Positions 54,692-62,336 of a DNA stretch of 64,000 nucleotides are shown here, piece after piece; the stretch's first letter is position 1; the number at the start of each line of letters is the position of its first letter. The stretch comes from Candidatus Peribacteria bacterium (lineage in GTDB: Bacteria; Patescibacteriota; Gracilibacteria; UBA1369; 2-02-FULL-48-14). The DNA is taken from positions 124,001 to 188,000 of the forward strand of contig CALQZQ010000002.1 of assembly GCA_943349825.1 (NCBI GenBank), given 5' to 3'. The notes under the pieces were generated by a model. That model worked only from the letters and a program-made list of their open reading frames with translations, did no database searches and was not told the DNA's origin. Both the position numbers and the translations under genes were made by a program.

Positions 54692-54925
54692 TTAGAGCAG
54701 GAGGCTCAAGTCGAGCGAAGCTACGTTGAGATTAGGATTATGAGTTTCTGCGTGACAATTGTTACAGAGCAGAATGCATTTTTTGAGTTCTTTTAAGATG
54801 AATTCCTCTTTTCTATTGGAAAGAGCGCGTGCATCTAAATTGAAATCTTTCTCTTTAGGGTTGAGATGGTGAAAGGCAAGGGCGGATAGATTTTTTCTAT
54901 AACCACACTTGCTGCATTTACTCAT
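54692..54925 (-). CDS. HNH homing endonuclease-like ORF, antisense inside the tRNA intron
   Basis: A 77-aa protein reading opposite to the tRNA. It has a zinc-type pair CSKCGY, then LAFHHLNPKEKDF (HH of the HNH motif) and KKCILLCNNCHAETHN (N..H with a second zinc pair). This is a compact HNH nuclease of the type often found in group I introns. The frame ends inside the tRNA 5' exon, overlapping it by about 15 nt. It occupies what would be the loop of intron helix P1. Being antisense, it can be expressed only from its own transcript. Confidence 0.82.
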   Translation of the reverse strand: MSKCSKCGYRKNLSALAFHHLNPKEKDFNLDARALSNRKEEFILKELKKCILLCNNCHAETHNPNLNVASLDLSLLL

Positions 54926-55153
54926 AACCGAATTTTATCTCAATATGCTTCCCTTGCAAGGGCTGTTGGTAGAGGAATCTACCAATGAACATTTGCCAAA
55001 TTCGGGGAACCCTTCCTGCATCATGCAGTGGCGATCCCGAGCCAAGACCTCATTGAGGTAAGGTGTAGAGACTAGACGGCAAACACCCAGAACGGGTGAA
55101 GGTATAGTCCAGCTCACGAACTCGAAAGAGGTCACGAAAGTGATAGCGAGACG
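54707..55153 (+). other. Group I intron, IC3-like (447 nt)
   Basis: The 3' half has the conserved core in order: a P2 hairpin TTGGTAGA-GGAA-TCTACCAA, CCAAATTCGGGGAACCC (P3/P4), CGAGCCAAG, AAGGTGTAGAGACTAGACGG (P7) and GAAGGTATAGTCC (J8/7-P7), close to the well-studied tRNA-Ile(CAU) intron of Azoarcus. The proposed boundaries satisfy both rules: the 5' exon ends in U and the intron ends in G. A possible guide sequence GGCT at about 54960 pairs with the exon end GGCU through a U-G pair. The exact splice sites are inferred. Confidence 0.88.
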
Positions 55154-55207
55154 CATAACTTCTTGGTCGTTGGTTCAAGTCCAACCGGGCCCACCATCCA
55201 AAAGTAC

Positions 55208-55229
55208 GAAAAGTTTGCTAAACTTTTTC
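55208..55229 (+). terminator. Rho-independent terminator after tRNA-Ile
   Basis: AAAAGTTT-GCT-AAACTTTT forms an 8-bp stem followed by T residues, 12 nt after the tRNA CCA. Confidence 0.75.
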
Positions 55230-55422
55230 TGCATTTGAATTATGGGATCTATGAAAAAACTTGAATTCCGAAGGATAACTGATGAAACTATCTATAGATT
55301 CAGTCTAGTATGATCTTGTTTGGCTATAAGTCGAAGAGCTCGTGTGACCATCCTCAACTTTGCCGAGTCCTCCTTCAAAAAAGGAGAAAAATTTGGTATA
55401 ATGATAGGGAATAAAAACAAAA

Positions 55423-55824
55423 ATGCTAGAACTAGTACCTGATCAGCCCAAAAAACTATCTGCCGATTTTTTAGAGAAAGCGGGCATTCGCTGTTTCGAA
55501 ACAAATGAATTTAAAGATTGGTACGAGGCCATCCATGCGATTTTGGGTGAATCCGGGGTGGAACTGAGTGTCGATGTAATACGGGAACTTTTTTGTGGCT
55601 TGCCGGATTCCGCAGACGACGAAATCTTTGCGCTGACCCTAATTTCTTACCTGGTCGACAACAACTTGCTCACTAAAGCTCAAGTAGAAGACGAAGGTTG
55701 GGACGCCATTTTCCCTTCAAAAGAGGAAATGGAACGGGTGCACAAAGAGACTTCAGGCACCTTAGCTGAAGGTCAACACCTACGAGCAGAGCTCGAGCGC
55801 ACGATCGATCAAATGGCAAGTTGA
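55423..55824 (+). CDS. Acidic protein of unknown function (133 aa)
   Basis: A soluble, helical and acidic protein without signal peptide; it contains AIHAILGESGVELSVDVIREL and ends in a Glu-rich helix. An extended -10 TGG-TATAAT lies about 27 nt before the ATG. No domain recognised. The 190 bases between the tRNA terminator and this gene otherwise show nothing but AT-rich sequence. Confidence 0.6.
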   Translation: MLELVPDQPKKLSADFLEKAGIRCFETNEFKDWYEAIHAILGESGVELSVDVIRELFCGLPDSADDEIFALTLISYLVDNNLLTKAQVEDEGWDAIFPSKEEMERVHKETSGTLAEGQHLRAELERTIDQMAS

Positions 55825-55855
55825 GCCTTCAAACACTGCTTTTAAAGCCCACTAT

Positions 55856-56332
55856 TTAAATGGATTCCACACTGTCCCCGGAGTCCTCTTCTTCAGATGG
55901 ATGCAGGGCTTCGTCGTACAGGGCCTGCAGCACTTCCGAGTCACAGTGGTATTCCCCGCACACGGCAGTGTCCTCCACGCACAAATCTTGGCGACTGACG
56001 ATCTGAGTGTAGACATTCAGCCACGGAATCGCAGTTTCACACCACCACTCACTGCTCACGTAGATGGTTTTTTCGTCGCGATCAAAATCCCAGTCCGTCA
56101 CCTCTGTGGATTCTTCAATGGGCAGCGTGAAATTTTTATGCCCATCCGTGTCCAAACCTTCACCGGTAGCCAATTCCAGTATGTTATAACCGATGCCAGG
56201 AAGCGTGCTGCCGTCGGAAAGAAAGTGGATGTCAAAAGTTTCCAAATCATGATCCTGCCAGGTGGCTATTTTACTGTCGTCAGCGGTACAAGCCATGGCC
56301 AAAAGCAGCGGGGCCGCCAAGACACTCCGCAT
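55856..56332 (-). CDS. Putative lipoprotein of unknown function
   Basis: The track ORF begins at 56374, but the ATG at 56332 (MRSVLAAPLLLAMAC) gives a clean lipoprotein signal with lipobox LAMAC, so I prefer it (158 aa). The mature part is strongly acidic, with paired cysteines near the end (DLCVEDTAVCGEYHC) that may form disulfides outside the cell. It ends in a Glu/Asp/Ser tail. No family recognised. Confidence 0.6.
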   Translation of the reverse strand: MRSVLAAPLLLAMACTADDSKIATWQDHDLETFDIHFLSDGSTLPGIGYNILELATGEGLDTDGHKNFTLPIEESTEVTDWDFDRDEKTIYVSSEWWCETAIPWLNVYTQIVSRQDLCVEDTAVCGEYHCDSEVLQALYDEALHPSEEEDSGDSVESI

Positions 56333-56554
56333 AGAGGATTTTATTACCGATGGAAACTCAGGAAGTCGCTCCATAGTAAATTAAAATAGGATTCATCATT
56401 GTCGCAAGACTTGACCCGTTTGAGCAAGCACGCCTCGCTCACTTGGGGCAGCGCAAAGCACACTTTTGTTTTGTACTAGCCATTCGTCAGATCTCACTTT
56501 GAAACTTGAAAAGCCCGCCAAAACCACTATACTCATCCCGCAATTCACTTATGT

Positions 56555-56631
56555 GGGCCCATAGCTCAGTTGGCTAGAGCGCTTCCATGGCATGGAAGAG
56601 GCCGTCGGTTCGAGTCCGATTGGGTCCACCA
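56555..56631 (+). tRNA. tRNA-Ala (GGC)
   Basis: The acceptor GGGCCCA pairs with TGGGTCC, with one G-U pair. The anticodon stem CTTCC/GGAAG has loop ATGGCAT (anticodon GGC). The T arm GGTTCGAGTCC and CCA are normal. A TATACT -10-like site lies at 56528-56533. Confidence 0.95.
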
Positions 56632-56685
56632 TATTGACATTTAACGTATATGTTCTATTATACGTCCTCTTCACCGTGAGCACCT

Positions 56686-57237
56686 ATGCCTAAAGATGAG
56701 AACATACCAACTGCTCCGCCGCCAAAGCCAGATCCAAGAGTTTTGGTCGCTAAACCACATCCTCGAGAAGTAAAGGGTGACGCAAATGTCGATGAGTGGA
56801 CAGCGCTTGAACAAAGCACAACAGCTTTTTTAAATGAATTGGCTACTGAATTGTTTAGATACAGGTCAGCTATCCTTGCGGGTACGTACTTTTCTGTGTT
56901 TTGTTGTGCAGTCCCAATAGTTGCGCAGTGTGGCTTCAAAATAGGTGGCATGACATCTGAAAAGACTCCAACTGGCCATACACCACATTTTACTCAGCCT
57001 GAAGAGCGCCTCGTACAAGTGGTGGGCGCTAGGGGCTCTATGCAGCTTACAGATCCCGGTTTAGCTCAGGGACAATTTATCTGTGACAAGGAGTCTTCCC
57101 ATGTAAGTGTAACAAGCTGTCAAGGAGAATACTCTGTCACGGTAGATTACCGATGTGAAGTGGGACCCAATGCAACCAACATTTACCGCACGGTGAATTA
57201 CCAATGGGACCCAAACTGCTCACTCTCTACTCAATGA
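56686..57237 (+). CDS. Single-pass membrane protein coupled to a calpain-like protease
   Basis: A 183-aa protein. The Pro-rich N-terminal part (PTAPPPKPDPRVLVAKPHPRE) is followed by a membrane segment at about 65-85 (AILAGTYFSVFCCAVPIVAQ) and an outside C-terminal domain with four cysteines (FICDKES, TSCQGEY, DYRCEVG, PNCSLS), probably disulfide-bonded. No family recognised. Its stop overlaps the protease ATG as ATGA, so the two are very likely partners. Confidence 0.65.
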   Translation: MPKDENIPTAPPPKPDPRVLVAKPHPREVKGDANVDEWTALEQSTTAFLNELATELFRYRSAILAGTYFSVFCCAVPIVAQCGFKIGGMTSEKTPTGHTPHFTQPEERLVQVVGARGSMQLTDPGLAQGQFICDKESSHVSVTSCQGEYSVTVDYRCEVGPNATNIYRTVNYQWDPNCSLSTQ

Positions 57238-58328
57238 AAAGAGACCCTAATCTTTTTGGAGAAAATTTCCTTAGGAATTTTGATTCCGCACAAGGCTTAA
57301 ATTCAGATTTAAGCGACTTGCATCGTGATTCTATGGAGTCCTTAAGGAGGTTTAGAAGTATGAAGGCGGAAGGAAACGAAGCGAGGGAACTGAAGTCCGA
57401 TTTCTTCCCCCGAGGGAGGCTCAGGGAGAATTATGTAGCCGGCGTAAATGCAGCTAGTTCTAGAAGAGTGGCTGCCGCGGCTGACGACTTGAGAGAGATG
57501 TTTTTTAGAAGAGTGCTTTTGACCACGCAAGTTTTACATGAAAGACGGGAAAACTTTACTCGCTCCAGTTTAATGATAGATCATCCGGCTCACCACGTTT
57601 GGAGTGCCGAAGACAACCGCTTAAGTACGGTGGGGATGACACAAGGAGGCTTTGGGACCTGCTACCTTTTGGGTGTGATGAGTGGGATGTCTACTCATCC
57701 AACAGGTTTTCTGCACCTACAGCGTGCAATTGATCCCACACCTTCCAATAGTCAGTGGACAGTATCTTTCGGAGATTACTCCACCGTAATCAAAGTCTCG
57801 GACTTAATAGAAATAGAGTCCGTAAGGGGGAGGGCGGGTGTGCAAGCAAACTCATGTGCGCTCGAAATTTTGGAAAGAGCCTATCTCCGCTATCAAAAAG
57901 AACAGGTAGACGCCTATATTCCAACTATTCGCAAGGAAGAAATGGAAGGAGAAGGTGATGGTAAAGGAGGTGGTGCTAAAGGTAAACGCCAAGTCTTTCA
58001 GGATTTTGTAAGGCCATCTTATTTGGAAAGTGCAAGATATGCCACACCCTCCATGGGCGTACTAAATTCACACAACTCTAGAAGAATCCTGACCGCTTGG
58101 ACTCGCCCCTCTCCTCATTGGAAACTTGAATTCGTGAGTGAGGCCCGTGGTAAAAATGTTGAGGTCATCAACCACCACGCCTATACTCTGGAACAGATAG
58201 ATCGGAGTAGGCAAAACTTGGTCATTGTAAACCCACACGACACCGAACGACTTCGCTGGCGACTGACCTTTGAAGAATTTTGCAAACGGTTCCATCATCT
58301 TTACGTGGGAACTTTCCGGGAACTATAA
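57234..58328 (+). CDS. Calpain-like cysteine protease (C2-type)
   Basis: I use ATG 57234, which overlaps the previous stop; the track start at 57204 is in the upstream gene. The 364-aa protein carries the three catalytic positions of papain-fold calpains. Cys is in TQGGFGTCYLLGVMSGM (compare QGxxGDCWLLAA), His in VINHHAYTLEQID and Asn in LVIVNPHDTERLRW. ALEILERAYLRYQKEQ matches the calpain segment before the insert. Residues 1-115 are a charged helical N-terminal region. There is no signal peptide. The call rests on motif reading and spacing. Confidence 0.7.
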   Translation: MKRDPNLFGENFLRNFDSAQGLNSDLSDLHRDSMESLRRFRSMKAEGNEARELKSDFFPRGRLRENYVAGVNAASSRRVAAAADDLREMFFRRVLLTTQVLHERRENFTRSSLMIDHPAHHVWSAEDNRLSTVGMTQGGFGTCYLLGVMSGMSTHPTGFLHLQRAIDPTPSNSQWTVSFGDYSTVIKVSDLIEIESVRGRAGVQANSCALEILERAYLRYQKEQVDAYIPTIRKEEMEGEGDGKGGGAKGKRQVFQDFVRPSYLESARYATPSMGVLNSHNSRRILTAWTRPSPHWKLEFVSEARGKNVEVINHHAYTLEQIDRSRQNLVIVNPHDTERLRWRLTFEEFCKRFHHLYVGTFREL

Positions 58329-58432
58329 AACAACCAGTTCTAAGAGCATCGCTCTTGGTCCACCAAAAACCTTTGCTGCTCCCTTCCTCCGGAGTTCGTT
58401 TTCAGGTATAATAAAAAGATTATCTACTCACT

Positions 58433-59227
58433 ATGGAGTCCTACATCCATCAACCCGACGCCGAGCCCAACCGAAAAGAGCGGACTCATAATTACGCACT
58501 GGAACAGGAAAAAATTAAATCGGCCTCCAACCAAAATCGCCAACAGCTCATGGAAGAGCTAGCCACTGAGCAAATGCGAGTTTTGGAGACAACGCTTTGT
58601 AATCGAGAACTTAAAGGGGGAGTGAAGGTGCTGAGAGACAAGGTCTACACCAGAAAGGATACCTATACACCTCCAATCACCACCCATGGATCCTTCAGCT
58701 TTTACGATGCGCATGGAAATAAAATCGGAAGCATCAGCTCAGACCTAGGTAATCCTCCCTTTAAAATTCGGTGCGGTTTAGTCAATACACTGCAAGGATT
58801 GCCGAGCAGTGAAGTCATCCCCTGCAAAAAGGTCTCTGAAGTAGAACGCTTCATGTCTACGGTGTGGCTTACCCTTGCCAAAGAGCAAAAAAACTTAGAA
58901 CGAGCAGCGGAACTCCGAGGCAACTTGGACGATCTAGTGGGAAAGCCCATCTGTGGGGGCCAACTCCAATTGGGGGAAGTGATGAGCAACGGTATTCACA
59001 TGTATGTGATTTTAGACCCAGCTGGCAAGCAAGTCGGAGAACTTACCCCTACGGTAGACACCTCCACTTGGAACGCAGGTTGGTCAATGAACCTGTATGC
59101 CGAACAGGGAGGAATACTCGCTCGTGATAAAGAGGCAGTCCGTCAATTTTTAACCAACGACCCTTTTTGGATTGAAGTGGCATCTAGAAATCTAGCAGAT
59201 CCGGCACATGTAGCTTCCAATGAATAG
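58433..59227 (+). CDS. Protein of unknown function with two similar halves (264 aa)
   Basis: A soluble protein. After a charged N-terminal helix (residues 1-60), two beta-rich segments look alike: FSFYDAHGNKIGSISSDLG and MYVILDPAGKQVGELTPTV, each followed at similar distance by a helix with VxxFM/FL and W. This suggests an internal duplication. No family recognised. TATAAT at 58409-58414 lies about 18 nt before the ATG. It may belong functionally with the calpain-like gene upstream. Confidence 0.6.
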   Translation: MESYIHQPDAEPNRKERTHNYALEQEKIKSASNQNRQQLMEELATEQMRVLETTLCNRELKGGVKVLRDKVYTRKDTYTPPITTHGSFSFYDAHGNKIGSISSDLGNPPFKIRCGLVNTLQGLPSSEVIPCKKVSEVERFMSTVWLTLAKEQKNLERAAELRGNLDDLVGKPICGGQLQLGEVMSNGIHMYVILDPAGKQVGELTPTVDTSTWNAGWSMNLYAEQGGILARDKEAVRQFLTNDPFWIEVASRNLADPAHVASNE

Positions 59228-59281
59228 AAATTGACGACGAGCAGATACATGTTATAATTCGCGAGCTTTTTTAGAAAAAAC

Positions 59282-59860
59282 ATGTCAATAGACGGCCCAA
59301 AGGGCAGAGATGAGGGCATAGAAGCGCGACGCGTGCAGCTCGGTTTGAGTGTGATCACCACTCCAGGGACCTTGGCTGAACAAGTAGCGAATTCCGCTAG
59401 AGAAATATTGGCGTTCACTGGAAAAGGGCCGGTGCTCGTCGGAGCTGTATCCGACGACCCTTACACGGAGTTTATGGACGACATGGATGAAGCTCTCTAC
59501 AGAGAAGCTTTGGCCTATGCCACTGAAGCGCTGCAAGGTATAGATCACGATCCGGCGACTCTTTTGGCGGTGATTTTAAACGAAATCCTCTTACGCGAAG
59601 AGCACTGGCTGACCCCAGAGGAGGAGCCCGAGCCCGAAGAACACGAGATAGAAGGACTTTCACAAGAAGTGGAAGGAAGTATCTACCACCTCTTCGATCC
59701 TGAGTCTGACGACTATGGAGAAGACATTGAAGCCCTGGGAGACGAGGACGAGGATGAGGAAGGCCAGGAAGTGGTTCGTCACGCTTTCAGCCTCCATGCA
59801 CCCGATGCTTTTCCGAAGCTTTGCCGGGCTATCGACGAGTATGTGGCGGACTTAAAGTAG
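59282..59860 (+). CDS. Very acidic protein of unknown function (192 aa)
   Basis: The second half is dominated by Glu and Asp (EEEPEPEEHEIEGLSQEVEG, ALGDEDEDEEGQE). The N-terminal 70 residues are mixed. No signal peptide or known domain. A TATAAT box at 59253-59258 lies about 23 nt before the ATG. Confidence 0.6.
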   Translation: MSIDGPKGRDEGIEARRVQLGLSVITTPGTLAEQVANSAREILAFTGKGPVLVGAVSDDPYTEFMDDMDEALYREALAYATEALQGIDHDPATLLAVILNEILLREEHWLTPEEEPEPEEHEIEGLSQEVEGSIYHLFDPESDDYGEDIEALGDEDEDEEGQEVVRHAFSLHAPDAFPKLCRAIDEYVADLK

Positions 59861-59894
59861 ACAAGCACCTCCACACGTGTCTTAATGCCTACAT

Positions 59895-60857
59895 ATGCAA
59901 AGCGATCTGATTAGAAAAGCCACGGAAGTCCTCCAAGGGGGAGGTCTCGTCGCTTTTCCCACCGAAACGGTTTATGGCCTCGGGGCCAACGCCTTTGAAA
60001 GTGCTGCTGTCGAAAAAATCTTCAGCATGAAGGAGCGTCCCAGTTCCAATCCGCTCATCGTACACATCGCTGAAATCAGCCAGTTAAAAGATTTGGTTGA
60101 AAAAGTAGAACCCATGGAACAGCTGCTGATTGCTGCTTTTTGGCCTGGCCCGCTCACGCTCGTGTTCCCAAAGTCCGACAAAGTACCCAAAATCGTCAGT
60201 GGCGGCTTAAAAACCGTGGCGGTGCGCATGCCGGCTCACCCGATGGCCTTGGAACTGATCAAGAGCTGTGGCTTTCCCATAGCCGCTCCTTCGGCCAATC
60301 CATCCGGCAAACCCAGCGCCACCCACCACGAGCACGTAAAAGCCTATTTTGGAGATCGCATCTTCCGCATGGAAGGAGGCGAAACCCAGCACGGCTTGGA
60401 ATCGACCGTGGTTCAGGTGAAAAACAAAGTGCCGCACATCTATCGTCTTGGCTCGGTGACTCCGGAAGACATCGAACGTGTAACAGGTGTAAAGCCCGTG
60501 ATAGACACGCGTTCACCGCATTCGCCGGGCACCCATTTCAAGCACTATTCCCCAGAAACGCAGCTCTGCGTCTTGACTAAAGAAGTCTGGAAAACCCGCA
60601 TTTACCAAGCCCTGGAGCACGGCAAGCGCGTGGGCATTTTGGCCACCACAGAAAGCGCCAGAAGTTTGAGAGGTTTCGAAGTCACCGTCTTCGATCTTGG
60701 CTCCGAATCCAACCTCATGGAAGTAGGCTCCCGCCTCTACAGTGGCTTGATTGAGCTCGATCAACAGAAGTTGAATATAATTTTTGTTCAAGAATTTCCA
60801 AAAACAGGTTTGGGACTCGCCATCATGGACAGGCTCCAACGCGCTGCCAGCCGCTAA
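59895..60857 (+). CDS. L-threonylcarbamoyladenylate synthase (Sua5/TsaC)
   Basis: A 320-aa two-domain Sua5-type enzyme that makes threonylcarbamoyl-AMP for the t6A modification at tRNA position 37. The YrdC domain has FPTETVYGLGANAF, KERPSSNPLIVHI and APSANPSGKPSATHH. The Sua5 domain (after about residue 215: SPHSPGTHFKHYSPE) is complete, so this is the longer Sua5 form. The stop TAA is shared with the left target-site duplication and first base of element B. Confidence 0.95.
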   Translation: MQSDLIRKATEVLQGGGLVAFPTETVYGLGANAFESAAVEKIFSMKERPSSNPLIVHIAEISQLKDLVEKVEPMEQLLIAAFWPGPLTLVFPKSDKVPKIVSGGLKTVAVRMPAHPMALELIKSCGFPIAAPSANPSGKPSATHHEHVKAYFGDRIFRMEGGETQHGLESTVVQVKNKVPHIYRLGSVTPEDIERVTGVKPVIDTRSPHSPGTHFKHYSPETQLCVLTKEVWKTRIYQALEHGKRVGILATTESARSLRGFEVTVFDLGSESNLMEVGSRLYSGLIELDQQKLNIIFVQEFPKTGLGLAIMDRLQRAASR

Positions 60858-61161
60858 CGTGAATCTTGAAACTCCAAAGCCAAGAAGAGATGTTTGTGCG
60901 CCTTCTGCTGAGCATGGAGCGCTCTGAGAAAGTTCATGAACTTTCTCTCCGCTTCCTTTCATGCTTGATGCTTCCCAAAAGGCGCACAAACATCTACCTG
61001 TTATGGAATTTCAAACTCTCTTTCGGTTTGGGACATACTCACTTTCTGAAGCACAAACCTTAAGGAAGAAGGTGCGAGGATCATGCATCCGAGTACCTTC
61101 GCTCCCGCTTCAGAAAGTGAGTATGTCCCTTAGAGCGGGAAGAGAGTTTCAAGATTCACCT
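60857..61161 (-). mobile_element. Foldback element of about 305 bp, copy B
   Basis: It is flanked by the direct repeat CGCTA (60852-60856 and 61162-61166). The terminal repeats are ACGTGAATCTTGAAACTC at 60857-60874 and GAGTTTCAAGATTCACCT at 61144-61161. The copy is the reverse complement of copy A in order and sequence. The hairpin with 19-nt arms is at 60888-60906 and 60977-60995, holding the same 22-bp palindrome at 60926-60947. The hairpin with perfect 23-bp arms is at 61030-61052 and 61107-61129. The central degenerate terminal repeat is GAATTTCAAACTCTC at 61006. Noncoding. Confidence 0.85.
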
Positions 61162-61169
61162 CGCTAAGC

Positions 61170-61198
61170 TTGCAAACAGATCGGTTTCATTTTAGAAT
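61170..61198 (+). promoter_or_regulatory. Promoter of the C39-like peptidase gene
   Basis: TTGCAA at 61170-61175, a 17-bp spacer and TAGAAT at 61193-61198 give a start near 61205, about 5 nt before the ATG at 61210. The -35 box begins 4 bp after the right target-site duplication of element B. Confidence 0.6.
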
Positions 61199-61209
61199 CA
61201 TAGTCCACA

Positions 61210-61947
61210 ATGAAAACCGACCTCAAAAACAAGACTCTCTTCCTCGTCATCGTCCTGATTGCTTTTCTGGACGGCATGTTGGTGATGCAGCACGTTTCGG
61301 AGAGCGCCCCCGTCAGCACGGCGAATCAGGTGCGTGTGCTTCAGGATTCCCTCAGTTCTAAAACAGCACCGGCAGCACTCACCGAAGTCATCGCCACAGA
61401 GCCCGAAGCCAAATCCGTCCCTTTCACAACTCAAGCGCCTCTGGGCTACTGGACCACAAAACCTTGGGCCGATTTTGCCGAAGAAGCCTGCGTCTACATG
61501 GCCTACAAGTGGGGAACGGATTCGGAAATGCCAGGCACCGCCGAAACCGCCACCAATCTGGAAGCCATCGGCCAGTGGGAAACGGAACATCTGGGCAGCT
61601 CTGCCCTCACCGACATTTCGCAAACCCTGCAAATCCTCAACCAAGCTCTGGGTTACGCCAAGGCTACGATCAGCACAGACACATCTGTTGCGAACCTAAA
61701 AACCCTGCTCGATAGTGGCGCCATCCTCATTGTGCCCGTGAACGGGCAAATCCTCGATAACCGTTACTATGGAGACCCTGCGCCGGAGTACCACATGATT
61801 GTGCTCTACGACTACAATGCCGAGGGCTTCCTGGCCAACGACCCTGGTACTTCTCGTGGAAAGGGAGCGCTTTACCCAGAAACAAAAATCCTGGAGAGTC
61901 TCCAGGATTTGAATGGTGAGAAAAGAATGATCGTCGTGACCCGTTAA
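61210..61947 (+). CDS. C39-like peptidase domain protein, membrane-anchored
   Basis: A 245-aa protein with an N-terminal signal or anchor (TLFLVIVLIAFLDGMLVM) and an outside papain-like C39_2 domain. The expected catalytic residues are visible: Cys in FAEEACVYMAYKW, His in EYHMIVLYDYN and Asp in LANDPGT. It begins PFTTQAPLGYW, as is usual for this family. It is probably a secreted cysteine peptidase or peptidoglycan amidase-like enzyme. The 3' end overlaps rpsT by 4 nt. Confidence 0.85.
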   Translation: MKTDLKNKTLFLVIVLIAFLDGMLVMQHVSESAPVSTANQVRVLQDSLSSKTAPAALTEVIATEPEAKSVPFTTQAPLGYWTTKPWADFAEEACVYMAYKWGTDSEMPGTAETATNLEAIGQWETEHLGSSALTDISQTLQILNQALGYAKATISTDTSVANLKTLLDSGAILIVPVNGQILDNRYYGDPAPEYHMIVLYDYNAEGFLANDPGTSRGKGALYPETKILESLQDLNGEKRMIVVTR

Positions 61948-62273
61948 GCAGCCTTTTTCTTTGTGGGCTTGGCCTTCTTGGGAGCAGTAGCTTCTACTTT
62001 TTTCTTAGGGGTTTCAGCGGCAGCAATGCTGCGAGCGAGCAAAGATTTGCGACGGTCAGCGGTGTTGCTAGCGAGTATGCGTTTTTTTGCAGCGGTGTCG
62101 ATCAACTTATAAGCGGCAGGGAGCAATTTTTCAGCCTTAGACTTGTCGCCATCCTTGCAGGCATCCATCACTTCACGAATAGCCTTACGCAGTGCGGTGC
62201 GCACATTGTAGTTGCGAGCCTGTCGTACGAGAGATTGTCGAGCGCGTTTCTTGGCAGATTTGATGATTGGCAT
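61944..62273 (-). CDS. rpsT: 30S ribosomal protein S20
   Basis: A 109-aa S20 starting MPIIKSAKKRARQS, with RQARNYNVRTALRKAIREV and AYKLIDTAAKKRILASNTADRRKSLLARSI. The C-terminus has an added Lys/Pro/Ala tail (PKKAKPTKKKAA) not seen in most S20. Unlike the leaderless genes here, AAGGA lies directly before the ATG. It diverges from the maf gene. Confidence 0.95.
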   Translation of the reverse strand: MPIIKSAKKRARQSLVRQARNYNVRTALRKAIREVMDACKDGDKSKAEKLLPAAYKLIDTAAKKRILASNTADRRKSLLARSIAAAETPKKKVEATAPKKAKPTKKKAA

Positions 62274-62336
62274 TCCTTGCGATTTAGAAAATTACCCGTA
62301 GAATATAGGGACTGTATCTGATCTTGTCAAAGGAAA

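Larger units (their letters stand above)
54673..55196 (+). tRNA. tRNA-Ile (CAU, lysidine type) split by a group I intron
   Basis: The exons give acceptor GGGCCCG/CGGGCCC, D arm GCTC...GAGC, anticodon stem GGAGG/CTTCT with loop CTCATAA (anticodon CAU), T arm GGTTCAAGTCC and encoded CCA. The body closely follows bacterial tRNA-Ile2 (GCTCA...TTAGAGCAGG, TTGGTCG), so I call it Ile(CAU), which needs lysidine modification; elongator Met is the alternative. The 5' exon is 54673-54706 and the 3' exon 55154-55196, with the intron between U33 and C34. A terminator follows at 55208. Confidence 0.9.

Noticed and set aside
54499-54729. 76-aa plus-strand ORF across the tRNA-Ile 5' exon
   Set aside because: The peptide end PVAQLVRAGGSS is a translated tRNA, a common artefact.
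60857-61161. Simple Rho-independent terminators
   Set aside because: Hairpins of this size with terminal inverted repeats, direct flanking repeats and a second copy exceed what terminators need, and no T-run follows the stems. A terminating side effect is still possible.
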